A DNA stretch of 64,000 bases from an uncultured Alistipes sp. (GCF_963931675.1 NZ_OZ007039.1:1459657-1523656); one strand, 5' to 3'; counted from the first letter of the stretch, positions 1 through 9,743 are shown. Notes: generated by a model from the sequence alone, not told the origin. Numbers and translations: made by a program.

Positions 1-2
1 AG

Positions 3-143
3 ATCGCCTATCTGAAAAAGATGAAGGAGCTGCGTGCAGCCAACAATACGGCACAGGCTTTTGTGGATGCCATGAAACAAGCCTATCCAGGACTGCCCGG
101 AGAAGCCGGATTGGAAGATTTGGGCAAGGCACTCTATAAATAA
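3..143 (+). CDS. C-terminal fragment of an unidentified protein (window-edge partial)
   Basis: An open frame enters from the left edge and stops at TAA 141-143, giving the last 46 residues, which end in GLEDLGKALYK. The segment is helical in character, with charged and alanine-rich stretches. It vaguely recalls the C-terminal helix of Bacteroidota metallo-beta-lactamase-fold hydrolases, but no motif is present to prove it. A strong hairpin terminator follows 24 bases later, so this is the last gene of its transcript. Function cannot be assigned from the piece seen here. Confidence 0.6.
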   Translation: MAYLKKMKELRAANNTAQAFVDAMKQAYPGLPGEAGLEDLGKALYK

Positions 144-167
144 GTGCAAGGCATACCGGACAATAAC

Positions 168-210
168 GCTTCGGACGGTACCTGAATGTCGTACCGTCCG
201 AAGCCATTTT
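168..210 (+). terminator. Rho-independent terminator of the left-edge gene
   Basis: A perfect 14-bp inverted repeat (168-181 with 191-204, loop of 9) is followed by CATTTTTTGG, which gives a T tract on the plus strand. It sits just after the stop at 143. Confidence 0.8.
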
Positions 211-372
211 TTGGCGTATCGGACGATGTAGCCCGTGAAATCTACGCGGATAATCCGGTTCTGCCCCTGTATAAGCAATATGCCGAATGGGCTTATTTTC
301 GTCTGCCTGTCGACTGTGCCTCAGAGGGTTCCGAGCCGGTGGCCCGATGTCCGGATCGTGAACCGTTCCGAT

Positions 373-409
373 CGAAAAACGGGCCCTTCCATCAGGGAAG
401 GGCCCGTTT
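373..409 (-). terminator. Terminator of the glycogen operon
   Basis: A perfect 14-bp inverted repeat pairs 377-390 with 396-409 around a 5-base loop. Read on the minus strand it is followed by TTTTTCG. It lies 33 bases beyond the stop of the GH57 gene and closes the whole minus-strand glycogen cluster. Bases 211-372 hold nothing recognisable. Confidence 0.85.
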
Positions 410-441
410 CGGCTTGCTTGGGTTGGCAGATGTCCTTTGTT

Positions 442-1653
442 TTATTTGCGGGCGTTTTTGGCAGCTACGGCCTTGTCCAACTCGATGATGAAGTCCGAGA
501 GGACGTTCATGTAGTTGATGAAGGCGTCATAAGCCGAGTCGTAGGGGTTGAAGTAGGAGTGTACGTCCCCGTCGGACAGCCACTTGGTCGCCATGTAATA
601 GAAGTGGTCGGAGGTCTGCATGAAGCTCCATACGTAGTCGAAGTCGGGATTTTTCAGGGCCTTCACCTTCTCCTTCTGGGCATAGAGCTTCGAGAACGCC
701 TCGTTCTGGAGTTCGTTTCCGAGCCAGGCGGTGATGTCACGCTCCTCGTCGGCCCAGGACATCACGTGCGGGCAGTGGAGCACGGCAACGGGCTGATACT
801 TCTTGGCGGCTTCGGTTACGGTGGCGAACTCCAGCCCGTTCTTCTTGGCGAGAATGGCTTTGGGCAGGGCGCGCATGAACTCGAAGATTCCGGTATTGGC
901 AGCCTGGTGTTCCCCGAAAGTTTCGTAATCCATAAAGAGGTTGATGACCTCTCCGGGGGTTTCGTCCGATGCGAGCCACTGTACGTACTTGTCGGCGGTC
1001 AGGGGCCACTGATCCCAGCTTTGGTTGGAGAATCGGAATGCGATGTCATCCGAGAGCTTGTAGTTGCGCAGCAGGAGCCGGAGTTTCTGATCGATGGCGT
1101 TTGCGTAGACGTAGTTGGGCGATTTCCAACCGAGGATATGCTTGGCACCCTCGGCGAGCATCGTGCGGAATCCCATTCCGGCGACCATGGCTCCGATTTC
1201 GTCGGAGTAGATCAGCTCGGTATTCCGGAATGCGGTGGGTTTCACGCCGAACTCCTTCTTGATGAGGTTCGTGTGGAGTTTCACCTGCTCTTCGAAATCC
1301 TCCTTGGAGGCGAGCGCTGCGAGGGAGTGCGAGTAGGTTTCGGCGAGGAATTCCACACATCCCGTAGCTGCGAGTTCCTTGAACGAATCGAGGACTTCGG
1401 GAGCGAAGGCTTTCATCTGTTCGATGGCGATGCCTGTGATCGAGAACGAGCAGCGGAACTTTCCTTTGTTCTCCTTGATGAGCTTGAGCAGCAAGGCGTT
1501 CATCGGGAGGTAACACAGGCGGGCGACCTTCTGCATGATAGCGCGGTTCTGGAGGTCGTCCAGGTAGTTATGGTCCTTGCCCATGTTGAAAAAGCGGTAC
1601 TTTTTCAGACGCCAGGGCTGATGTACCTGAAAGTAGAGGCAAACGGTTTTCAT
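442..1653 (-). CDS. Glycoside hydrolase family 57 (alpha-amylase/4-alpha-glucanotransferase type)
   Basis: A 403-residue cytoplasmic protein with no signal peptide. It opens with FQVHQPWR (residues 8-15), the histidine-proline motif typical of the first conserved GH57 region. NTELIYSDEIG (about 144-154) and FMDYETFGEH (about 240-249) resemble the later conserved regions that carry catalytic acids. GH57 enzymes cleave or transfer alpha-1,4/1,6-glucan chains with retention. It is the last gene of the operon, 12 bases after the GT4 transferase, and a strong terminator follows, so a role in glycogen remodelling or branching is likely. Exact specificity (amylase, branching enzyme or transferase) cannot be read from the sequence. 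Confidence 0.88.
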   Translation of the reverse strand: MKTVCLYFQVHQPWRLKKYRFFNMGKDHNYLDDLQNRAIMQKVARLCYLPMNALLLKLIKENKGKFRCSFSITGIAIEQMKAFAPEVLDSFKELAATGCVEFLAETYSHSLAALASKEDFEEQVKLHTNLIKKEFGVKPTAFRNTELIYSDEIGAMVAGMGFRTMLAEGAKHILGWKSPNYVYANAIDQKLRLLLRNYKLSDDIAFRFSNQSWDQWPLTADKYVQWLASDETPGEVINLFMDYETFGEHQAANTGIFEFMRALPKAILAKKNGLEFATVTEAAKKYQPVAVLHCPHVMSWADEERDITAWLGNELQNEAFSKLYAQKEKVKALKNPDFDYVWSFMQTSDHFYYMATKWLSDGDVHSYFNPYDSAYDAFINYMNVLSDFIIELDKAVAAKNARK

Positions 1654-1665
1654 GGTGGTGTATTT

Positions 1666-2985
1666 CTATTTGGATTGATTCTTACTCTCTTCGATCACGT
1701 CTTCGTAGACCTTTTTGATTTTGGCTGCTGCGTCGTTCCACTTGAGGTTGGTGACCTCTGCGAGGCCTTTCGAGGCGAACATTTTGGCCAGGGCCGGATA
1801 CTCGATCAGGCCGTAGATGGCATCGGCCAGGGCATCGACATCCCAGTAGTCGACCTTGACGGCATAGTCGAGGACCTCGGCGACGCCGCTCTGTTTGGAG
1901 ATGATGACGGGGACGTTCGAGCGCATGGCCTCCAGAGGCGAGATTCCGAAGGGCTCGGATACCGACGGCATGACATACACGTCGGAGAGCTGGAACATCT
2001 TGTGGACATCTTCTCCGCGGAGGAATCCTGTGAAGTGGAAACGGTCGGCGATTCCGAGCCGTGCGACCCGGCGGATGACGTGGTTCATCATGTCTCCGGA
2101 TCCGGCCATGACGAATCGGACGTTGGGGAGGCGCTTGAGGACCTTGGCCGCGGCCTCGACGAAGTAGTCGGGTCCTTTCTGATAGGTGATACGGCCCAGG
2201 AAGGTGACGATCTTGTCCGAGACGCCGCGTTCGGGGACGGCGGTATCATTTTCCGCGAATCGCACGGCGTTGTGTACGGTGACGACCTTCTCCGCGGGGA
2301 TTCCGTAACGGTTGATAACGATATTGCGGGTCAGGTTGGAGACTGCGATCACGCGGTCTGCAGCGCGCATTCCGTTCAACTCGATTGCGTGGACCTGGGT
2401 ATTCACGTTTTCTCCGCTTCGGTCATACTCCGTTGCGTGCATGTGCACGACGAGGGGTTTTCCGGAGACACGTTTGGCGGCGATCCCGGCGTAGTAGGTG
2501 AGCCAGTCGTGAGCGTGGATTACATCGAACTGTCCTTCGAGGTCCTTCGCCACCTGTGCCGCCACGACGGCATAACGGGCGACCTCCTCCATCAGGTTGG
2601 CCCCGTACTTTCCCGAGAAGGTGTAGCGTTGCTTCCATGCGTCGGTCGTGGACCAGACGCGCTGTCCCGATTTGACGTATTTCTCGTGGTAGGATTCATA
2701 CTCTTCGGGGGAGATGTAGGGGACCATGTTTGAGTCGATGTGTATGAACGACATCTTTTCGAGGATGTCATCGGCGCCGCTTCCGGTAGAGCCGTAGAGG
2801 GCCTCGACCTCGCTGGCATTGAGGACATGCGTGAACCGCTGGTCCTCATCGCCGTATGCGTGGGGTACGACAAAGGTTACGTCCACGCCGTTTCGCGCCA
2901 GTCCCCGGGTCATTCCGTAGCAGGCTGTTCCCAAACCACCCGCGATATGGGGAGGGAACTCCCATCCAAACATCAATACTTTCAT
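1666..2985 (-). CDS. GT4-family glycosyltransferase of the glycogen operon
   Basis: A 439-residue GT-B fold transferase. The N terminus FGWEFPPHIAGGLG is the glycine-rich acceptor-side loop of glycogen-synthase-like GT4 enzymes. The C-terminal half has SVSEPFGISPLEAM, the E-x7-E nucleotide-sugar-binding motif, near residues 339-352. It probably elongates or initiates alpha-glucan from a nucleotide sugar in the cytoplasm. It lies between the debranching enzyme gene (240-base gap) and the GH57 gene (12-base gap), all on one strand. Bacteroidota glycogen clusters commonly carry such a GT4 enzyme; whether the main polymerase is this protein or the GT3 domain of the upstream fusion is not decidable here. 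Confidence 0.88.
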   Translation of the reverse strand: MKVLMFGWEFPPHIAGGLGTACYGMTRGLARNGVDVTFVVPHAYGDEDQRFTHVLNASEVEALYGSTGSGADDILEKMSFIHIDSNMVPYISPEEYESYHEKYVKSGQRVWSTTDAWKQRYTFSGKYGANLMEEVARYAVVAAQVAKDLEGQFDVIHAHDWLTYYAGIAAKRVSGKPLVVHMHATEYDRSGENVNTQVHAIELNGMRAADRVIAVSNLTRNIVINRYGIPAEKVVTVHNAVRFAENDTAVPERGVSDKIVTFLGRITYQKGPDYFVEAAAKVLKRLPNVRFVMAGSGDMMNHVIRRVARLGIADRFHFTGFLRGEDVHKMFQLSDVYVMPSVSEPFGISPLEAMRSNVPVIISKQSGVAEVLDYAVKVDYWDVDALADAIYGLIEYPALAKMFASKGLAEVTNLKWNDAAAKIKKVYEDVIEESKNQSK

Positions 2986-3226
2986 GTCTTATTTAAATTT
3001 TGTCTTGTGTATCTTGTGTTTCGTCACATTGTCGTTCAACATCCTGTGCGGTCGTTGCTCCCGGCATCTCTTTTCACTTCAGCCTTCTCTCACGTGTCTG
3101 TTGCGCGTCTCCACGCCTTCCCCCCCCCTCTTTCTTGCGCCTCTTGCTGGCTCCTTTTGGCCCGTCCTCCCCAAGTGCTTAGCCTGGGGAGGAACGGGCC
3201 CGGGGTGTTGAACCGAGTTTTTGCTC
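2986..3226 (-). other. Intercistronic leader with imperfect hairpin
   Basis: This 241-base gap between the debranching enzyme and GT4 genes has no ORF. It holds an imperfect inverted repeat at about 3160-3201 (GGCCCGT-CCTCCCCA against TGGGGAGGAACGGGCC, one bulge) with no T run on either strand, plus a C-rich tract at 3121-3129. It may stabilise or process the mRNA, or be inert. No TAnnTTTG box was seen on the minus strand. Confidence 0.4.
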
Positions 3227-5323
3227 TTATTTTGTTGCGGCCTTTTTCGCCGTGGCCTTTTTCGCCGTGGTTTTGGTCGCGGTTTTCTTTACGGCTTTTG
3301 TTTCGGCCTTCTTTTCGCTTTTGGCTTCCGCCTTTGCGGCTGTTTTGGCGGCTGGTTTCCGGGTCGATTTCTTCTTCGGGGTTTCGGCCTTGTCCGCCTT
3401 GCGCGCCTGGATCATGGCGTGGATGTCCAGTACGGAAGCGACGCTCCATGCCTGCGAGATAGCTCCGCGGGGCGCATAGGGGGGATCCGCATCGAAGAGT
3501 TCACCGATGGACCCGATTCCATAGGACTGGATGTCCTCTTCAAATCCTTCGAGGATCTCCTCGGCCTGGGGCAGGAAGGCATCTCCGTTGATGTCGAAGC
3601 AGGCCTGGACGTAGAACTCCAGGAGCCAGGGCCAAACGGAACCGTTCTTTCCTGCGAAATCGCGCTCTTCGGGCGTACCCTCCTGCGAACCCTTGTAGAG
3701 GGGGTTGCGGGGTGATAGGGTCCGTAGTCCCTTGGGGGTGAGGAGGTGCTGGCGGACGGTCTGGATGACTTCGAGCTGCGCCTGTTCGTCGAGCATCTTG
3801 TAGGGGAGCCCGCAGGCGATGATCATGTTGGGTCGGATCTCCTTGACGGGGCCTTCGAATCCCACGGAGTCGGCCAGATAACCTTCGGCGAGGTGGAAGA
3901 GCTCGTTGAAGGAGGCCTTTGTCTTTTCGGGGAGTTTCTCCCAGGCCTTGACGAACTTCTTGTCTCCGTTTTCAGCCGCGAGTTTCAGGGTGTAGCATAC
4001 GGCATTGTACCAGAGCGCATTGACCTCCACCTGGTATCCGTTTCTCGGGGTTACGGGGAATCCTGCGATCACGGAGTTCATCCACGTCAGTGGCGTCCGT
4101 TCCGCGGAAGCCCAGATCAGTCCGTTGTCATTGAGGATGACCCGTCCTGCGACTCCCTGCTTGTATGATTCGAGGATCTGCTTCATGGCCTCGCCGTATC
4201 GTTCCCAGATGGCCTGGGCTCCGATCTGCGCTTCGAGCTGCTGGAGGGTCCAGAAGAACCAGAGGGGCGTATCCGCGGCCGCGGCCGCGGAGAAGTCTCC
4301 GCAGAACATGCCGTTGCACATGTTGCGGACCTGGGTGTCGAGGGCATCGATGCAGTCCTCTTTGTGGTTCTGGCGGAGCGTGATTCCGGGCAGCGCGACA
4401 AAGGTCTGTCGTCCGGAAACCCCGTGCCAGGGGTATCCTGCGATCACCTCGGTACGGTTTCCGGGGCGGCGGATCAGGAACTGGCGGGCGGAGTGTTCGA
4501 GACAGCTGATGAAGTCGATCTTGTGCGTGCGTCGGGCGATGGAGCCCTGGAAGAGCTCCTCGATGGTCTTTGCGGATCCCATTTCGTCAAGCGACGCGGA
4601 GAAGATGATGCTTTCCCCCTTCTTGAGTTCGGTCTCGAAATATCCGGTCGTCATCAGGTCCTCGTATCCGTCATATCCGCGTGCGATGTCCTGGAGGTAC
4701 TCGAAGTTGTAGTACCAGTCGGGAGCGGGCACGAACTCCGTATCGGGCTTGTTGGTCTGGAGATAGAGCCAGGGGAATGAGCTGTAGAGTCTGCATTTCA
4801 CACCGTTTACGGCGGGATAGGAGTGGCCGTCGGCCTCCATGTTGGCATGGGTCAGGGCATGTTTGTCGCGGAACGCGAGGAACGGCCGGAGCCTGAGCCG
4901 GGTTTCGGAGTGAGCATCGACAAGCGTGTAACGAATCATGAGCTGGGTCCGCTTGTGGATCCAGAGCATCTCCTTTTTGAGGATTACGCCTCCCACGCGA
5001 TAGGTAATGGTGGGGGTGGGGGTGTACTCGAAGTCGGTGATGTACTTGTGCCCCCGGGGTTCGTAAGTCCCCTTGAAGCGGTGGAGCGCCAGGTTGAATG
5101 TCTGGTCGTGCTGGATGATGGTTTCGTCGAGCGCCGACAGGAGGACATAGGTCCGGTCTGAGGTATCGATCGGGGATACGATCAATCCGTGATATCGGCG
5201 CGTATTGCAGCAGACGATAGTCGTGCTCATGTATCCGCCGATTCGGTCGGTAGCGAGCATTTCGCGCTGGAGGGAGTACTCCAGGTTCCCGAGTTCGCTT
5301 TTGTCGAAGGTTAATGCTGACAT
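3227..5323 (-). CDS. Glycogen debranching enzyme (amylo-alpha-1,6-glucosidase) with Lys/Ala-rich tail
   Basis: A 698-residue protein. The N-terminal part (about 1-250) matches the bacterial GDE N-terminal beta-sandwich. The rest is the (alpha/alpha)6 GDE_C catalytic barrel, recognisable from WMNSVIAGFPVTPRNG and QVEVNALWYNAV near residues 412-438, a signature of the family. It hydrolyses alpha-1,6 branch points of glycogen in the cytoplasm. The last 50 or so residues, after about 645, consist almost only of K, A, T and E, resembling histone-H1-like or AlgP-like repeats; that tail is unusual for this enzyme. It is the second gene of the operon, 114 bases after the phosphorylase fusion. Confidence 0.9.
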   Translation of the reverse strand: MSALTFDKSELGNLEYSLQREMLATDRIGGYMSTTIVCCNTRRYHGLIVSPIDTSDRTYVLLSALDETIIQHDQTFNLALHRFKGTYEPRGHKYITDFEYTPTPTITYRVGGVILKKEMLWIHKRTQLMIRYTLVDAHSETRLRLRPFLAFRDKHALTHANMEADGHSYPAVNGVKCRLYSSFPWLYLQTNKPDTEFVPAPDWYYNFEYLQDIARGYDGYEDLMTTGYFETELKKGESIIFSASLDEMGSAKTIEELFQGSIARRTHKIDFISCLEHSARQFLIRRPGNRTEVIAGYPWHGVSGRQTFVALPGITLRQNHKEDCIDALDTQVRNMCNGMFCGDFSAAAAADTPLWFFWTLQQLEAQIGAQAIWERYGEAMKQILESYKQGVAGRVILNDNGLIWASAERTPLTWMNSVIAGFPVTPRNGYQVEVNALWYNAVCYTLKLAAENGDKKFVKAWEKLPEKTKASFNELFHLAEGYLADSVGFEGPVKEIRPNMIIACGLPYKMLDEQAQLEVIQTVRQHLLTPKGLRTLSPRNPLYKGSQEGTPEERDFAGKNGSVWPWLLEFYVQACFDINGDAFLPQAEEILEGFEEDIQSYGIGSIGELFDADPPYAPRGAISQAWSVASVLDIHAMIQARKADKAETPKKKSTRKPAAKTAAKAEAKSEKKAETKAVKKTATKTTAKKATAKKAATK

Positions 5324-5437
5324 ATGCTTAAAAAAATGCTATTCGACATTAAAGATATTCAAAAAATCGAAAAACAACAATAGGGTTGCTGAAAATCGAT
5401 CATTTTTTTTCTCCCGTTTTTTGGTCGCAAAAAGAGT

Positions 5438-8400
5438 TTAAGCCCATTTTACAAGCGCGAAATCCATCCGGTGCGGGAGGTTCGGGTTTGAGGGATATAT
5501 TCTCAATGCGACATCGAACGTTCCGGCCTCATCGGGGGTATAGTCGAGAGCGTAGGTCACCAGGCTTCCTTCGGTCTTTACCCGTTCGAGCTGAATGGTT
5601 TTCGTTACGTTGACGGACTGCCCTCCGACGATCTGGCGAGCGAGGACCATTTCGACTCCGATATCTTCGGGCCGGAGGTTTGCGATGTCCACGGTCACGG
5701 AGAATCGATACTTTTCACCGACGTATACGGCCTCCTTGTCGATCTTGACGCGCTGTACATCCACGGCGCGGACCTGATCCCATGCTGCGGAGACCTTTCG
5801 TTTCCAGGCCGCGATTTCGCGGGCCATCCGGTAGGCGTTGTCGGCCATCCGGCGTTTCCGTGCCGCGAGTTTGTTGTAGAAGCGCTCCTCGTAGTCGATC
5901 AGCATCCGGTTCGTGGTGAAGTTGGATGCGATGTCAGCGATACACCTCTTGATGGAAGCGATCCACTCGTGGGGGATGCTGTCCGTATCGCGGGCGTAAT
6001 ATTTCGGGGCGATCTGCTCCTCGATGGTATTGTAGATCATCTCGGCGTCGAGTTCGTCCTGGAAGTGCTGGTCCGTGAAGGTCCGTTCCATGGGGAGTGC
6101 CCAGCCGGCTCCCTCCTTGTATCCTTCGACCCACCATCCGTCGAGGACGGAGAACTGCATGACGCCGTTCATGACGCACTTTTCGCCCGAGGTGCCCGAA
6201 GCCTCCAGGGGCCGGGTGGGGGTATTGAGCCAGACGTCGACACCCTGTACCATGCGGCGGGCGAGTTCCATGTCGTAGTTCTGGAGGAAGAGGATCTTTC
6301 CCACGAACTGCGGCATGGCGGCCACTTCGACGATGCGTTTGATGAGGTCCTGGCCGGGCTTGTCGTTGGGGTGGGCCTTGCCCGCGAAGATGAACTGTAC
6401 GGGGCGCTCCTTGTTGTTGACGATGGCGGCGAGGCGGTCGAGGTTCGTGAAGAGGAGGTATGCGCGCTTGTAGGTTGCGAACCGCCGTGCGAATCCGATG
6501 GTCAGGACGTCGGGGCGCAGCCCCTCGATGACCTGGAGCATCTGCTTCGGGGAGTCGAGGCGCACCTGTTTGGGGTCGCTGTAGCGTTTGCGGATGTGCT
6601 TGATGAGTCGGTTCTTAAGCTTCATGCGCTCCTCCCAGAGTTCGGCATCGGGGATATTGTGGACCTTCTGCCAGGCGGGAATATCATAGGTATGTCCTTC
6701 GAATCCGTCGGCAAAGTAGCGGGCGTAGAGCCGGCGCAGGGAGGTTGCGATCCAGGTTGGGAAGTGCACGCCGTTGGTGACGTACCCGATGTGGAGTTCG
6801 TTCTTGAAATATCCGGGCCACATGTTGCCGAGAATATCCTTCGAGACCTCTCCGTGGAGCCACGACACGCCGTTTACCTCCTGGGAGAGGTTGCAGGCGA
6901 GCACCGACATGGAGAATTTCTCGTTCGGGTCGTTGGGGTTCGTCTTTCCGAGGTTGATGTACTGTTCCCAGGTGATTCCGAGCACGTCGGGGTAGTGGGA
7001 CATGTATTGGCGGATCATCGACTCGGGGAATGCGTCGTGTCCGGCCGGAACGGGGGTGTGGGTGGTGAAGAGCGACGACGAGCGGACGACCTCCAGGGCC
7101 TCCGAGAAGGAGAGCTTGCGGTGGTTGACCAGGTCGCGGATTCGCTCGATGCCGATGAATGCGGCATGGCCCTCGTTGCAGTGGTACACGTCGTGCTTGA
7201 TTCCGAGTTTCCGGAGGGCACGGATACCGCCGATACCGAGCAGGATCTCCTGCTTGAGCCGGTTCTCCCAGTCGCCGCCGTAGAGGTAGTGGGTCACCTG
7301 ACGGTCCTCTTCGAGATTGTCCTCGATGTCGGCGTCGAGCAGGTAGAGGTCGGTACGGCCGACCTGGCATTTCCAGATGCGGGCCAGGAGCGTACGTCCG
7401 GGGAATGCGATGGATACGGTCATCCAGTTTCCGGCCTCGTCGCGCACGGGCGAGATGGGGAGTTTGTAGAAGTTCTGGGCTTCGTAGGTTGCCTCCTGTG
7501 CGCCCTGCGAGGAGAGCCGCTGGGTGAAGTATCCGTAGCGGTAGAGCAGTCCTACGGCAACCATCGGGACGTTGCGGTCCGAGGCCTCCTTGAGGTAGTC
7601 ACCGGCGAGGATTCCGAGGCCTCCGGAGTAGATTTTCAGCGAGGAGTGCAGTCCGTACTCCATCGAGAAGTAGGAGATCGTGGTGGCCTTGGGGTCGGGC
7701 TTCTCGTTCATGTAGTCGCGGAACTGGGTGTGTACGGCATCCAGTATGGCGAGGAAGTTCGTATCCTTTTCGAGTTCGCGCATCCGCTCGACGCTGAGTT
7801 TGTCGAGGAATGCGATGGGGTTGCTTTCGCATTCGGCCCAGAGCGCGGGGTCGATGCCCTCGAAGAGGTCGCGGGCTCCGGGGTTCCAGCACCACCAGAG
7901 GTTTCGGGAGAGCTCCTCCAGGGCGTGGAGGCGTTTGGGGAGGGTCTTGTCGACCATCATGCGGCTCCAGTTCGGTTTTTCGACGAAGAGCTGCTGGCGG
8001 ACGAAGTTGATCTGTTCGGTTTTGGCGCCTCCGTCGTCGAGTATGGCGCGGTTGGTGCGGACGATCGAGCTTTCGACGGCTTCGGAGTATGCCTGCTCGT
8101 AGGCTGCGAAGAGGTGTTCCCAGAGAGCGGTCATCGAGATTTCGAAGGCCGAGGTCCGGATTTCGTTGACGTGCTTCTCATCCAGGAGGCTGAAGTGCAG
8201 GAGGAATTCTGCGATTTTATTCTCGACTTCGGAGTCGTTGTAGTCGTCGCGGCGGATGACCTCGACCCCGGCGTGTTCGCGCTGCTTGTCGACCCAGAGG
8301 CCGAATCCGGCGAGGGTTGTGGTGACGGTCGGGACGGAGAAGGCCACGGACTCCAGCGGGGTGTATCCCCAGGGTTCGTAGTAGGAGGGGTATACCGTGA

Positions 8401-9688
8401 GGTCCATGCCGACGAGGAGCTCGTAGTAATCCTTGTTGAAGATCCCGTCTGCGCGGTTGAGGTACGTGGGGACGAAGATGACCTTTACTTTCGAACCGGG
8501 CTGTGTGAGGGGGCTCTCCTTGAGGGCGTTCACGATGGGGTCCCAGGTCTGGTTTTCCAGATAGTGGGTCGAGTATTTGTACTGTTTTTCGTCGATGGGG
8601 TTCGCGGGGTTTGCCAGGTGGGCCTGGAGGTCGACGCGGGGGCCGCGGTTCCCGGCCGGGACGGTGATGTACGCGAGGATTTCACGCTGGAGCTTGTCCG
8701 ACTGGGCGAGGAGCTTGAGCGACTCGATGAAGACATCGATGCCCTTGTTGCGGAATTCGTAGCGTCCGCTGGTCCCGACGATGAGGGGATCTCCGTGGAA
8801 TTTCTCGCCGAGGCAGGCTTCGGCGACGGAGATCATGGCTTTCCGGGCCTCGTCCCGTTTGGCGTAGTACTCGTCGCCGGACCAGACGAAGTCGTTTTCG
8901 AAACCGTTGGGGGTTATGGCATCGGGTTCGCGTCCGAGGAGGTATTTGCACTCGTTTGCGGTGATGTCGCTGACGGTAAGGAAGGCGTCGTGGTATGTCG
9001 CGGCCATCTTTTCGATGGAGTGCTTGGCCACGACGTTGAAGCGCCGGGCAAGTTCGTCGGCGTTGAATTTCGTGAGGTCGTTGTAGAGCGGGAGGCGGTT
9101 TCCGGCGATGCATCGGCCCATGACGGTCGCATGGGTGGTGAATACGGTGGCCACATAGGGGGAGTGGTTCCGCAGGTAGAGGCCTCCGGCCGCGGTCTGC
9201 CACTCATGGAAGTGAGCCACGGCCTTTTCGGTGGGGGTTCCGAAGGTGTTGGCGTAGGACGCGATCACGACGCCGGCGGCCCAGCCGAAGAGTACGGGTT
9301 CGACATAGTCCCACTGTCCGGAGATGGAGTCCACGTGATAGGATTCCCAAAGGCTTTTGAGAATTTCGTCCTTGCGGGGGATCAGCGAGGAGAAGTCGAC
9401 GAGGAGGACTTTGGGTTCGCCCTTTATTTTCCAGTGTCCGGCGCGCACGCGGATACCTTCATTGTAGAGACCCTGTCTCCAGGCTTTCAGCAGATTGGGG
9501 TCCTCTTCGAATTCGGGGTTGACGCCTTCGTGGGAGAGGTCCGGTCCGATCAGGAGATATCGGTCTGCGAATTTTCGGGTTACGGTTTGTGCCTTGGTGG
9601 AGATGACGGTGTGGATTCCGCCCACCTTGTTGCATACCTCCCAGCTTACTTCGAACAGGAAATCGGGAGTGTGTTTAGCGTTGCTCAT
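5438..9688 (-). CDS. GT3 glycogen synthase-like / GT35 alpha-glucan phosphorylase fusion
   Basis: A 1416-residue two-domain protein. Residues 1 to about 560 resemble GT3 (eukaryote-type) glycogen synthase: the opening FEVSWEVCNKVGGIHTV, then FHEWQTAAGGLY, then YPSYYEPWGYTPLESVAF. From about 590 (LEELSRNLWWCWNPGARDLF) it is an alpha-glucan phosphorylase of the DUF3417-bearing type, with YFSMEYGLH and the PLP-site motif EASGTSGEK; the lysine lies near residue 1170. Phosphorylase releases glucose-1-phosphate from alpha-glucan. The fusion joins a synthetic-type and a degradative-type enzyme in one chain. It is the first gene of the operon and has a good promoter at 9744-9774. Confidence 0.92.
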   Translation of the reverse strand: MSNAKHTPDFLFEVSWEVCNKVGGIHTVISTKAQTVTRKFADRYLLIGPDLSHEGVNPEFEEDPNLLKAWRQGLYNEGIRVRAGHWKIKGEPKVLLVDFSSLIPRKDEILKSLWESYHVDSISGQWDYVEPVLFGWAAGVVIASYANTFGTPTEKAVAHFHEWQTAAGGLYLRNHSPYVATVFTTHATVMGRCIAGNRLPLYNDLTKFNADELARRFNVVAKHSIEKMAATYHDAFLTVSDITANECKYLLGREPDAITPNGFENDFVWSGDEYYAKRDEARKAMISVAEACLGEKFHGDPLIVGTSGRYEFRNKGIDVFIESLKLLAQSDKLQREILAYITVPAGNRGPRVDLQAHLANPANPIDEKQYKYSTHYLENQTWDPIVNALKESPLTQPGSKVKVIFVPTYLNRADGIFNKDYYELLVGMDLTVYPSYYEPWGYTPLESVAFSVPTVTTTLAGFGLWVDKQREHAGVEVIRRDDYNDSEVENKIAEFLLHFSLLDEKHVNEIRTSAFEISMTALWEHLFAAYEQAYSEAVESSIVRTNRAILDDGGAKTEQINFVRQQLFVEKPNWSRMMVDKTLPKRLHALEELSRNLWWCWNPGARDLFEGIDPALWAECESNPIAFLDKLSVERMRELEKDTNFLAILDAVHTQFRDYMNEKPDPKATTISYFSMEYGLHSSLKIYSGGLGILAGDYLKEASDRNVPMVAVGLLYRYGYFTQRLSSQGAQEATYEAQNFYKLPISPVRDEAGNWMTVSIAFPGRTLLARIWKCQVGRTDLYLLDADIEDNLEEDRQVTHYLYGGDWENRLKQEILLGIGGIRALRKLGIKHDVYHCNEGHAAFIGIERIRDLVNHRKLSFSEALEVVRSSSLFTTHTPVPAGHDAFPESMIRQYMSHYPDVLGITWEQYINLGKTNPNDPNEKFSMSVLACNLSQEVNGVSWLHGEVSKDILGNMWPGYFKNELHIGYVTNGVHFPTWIATSLRRLYARYFADGFEGHTYDIPAWQKVHNIPDAELWEERMKLKNRLIKHIRKRYSDPKQVRLDSPKQMLQVIEGLRPDVLTIGFARRFATYKRAYLLFTNLDRLAAIVNNKERPVQFIFAGKAHPNDKPGQDLIKRIVEVAAMPQFVGKILFLQNYDMELARRMVQGVDVWLNTPTRPLEASGTSGEKCVMNGVMQFSVLDGWWVEGYKEGAGWALPMERTFTDQHFQDELDAEMIYNTIEEQIAPKYYARDTDSIPHEWIASIKRCIADIASNFTTNRMLIDYEERFYNKLAARKRRMADNAYRMAREIAAWKRKVSAAWDQVRAVDVQRVKIDKEAVYVGEKYRFSVTVDIANLRPEDIGVEMVLARQIVGGQSVNVTKTIQLERVKTEGSLVTYALDYTPDEAGTFDVALRIYPSNPNLPHRMDFALVKWA

Positions 9689-9743
9689 ATACTTACTTAA
9701 TCGCTTGTTTGTAATTCGTGACGAACGGATTTGAATCCGGCCG

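Noticed and set aside
3090..3449. Small ORFs in the pyrimidine-rich gap near 2986-3226
   Set aside because: They have no homology-like motifs, and most run into the debranching enzyme gene in another frame.
5969..9700. A 1243-codon plus-strand ORF opposite the phosphorylase fusion, and similar long antisense ORFs at 235-2733 and 35200-37662
   Set aside because: They are the exact reverse of well-recognised genes in GC-rich DNA with biased third positions. Their translations are low-complexity (V/G/D/E- or R/H-rich) with no motifs.
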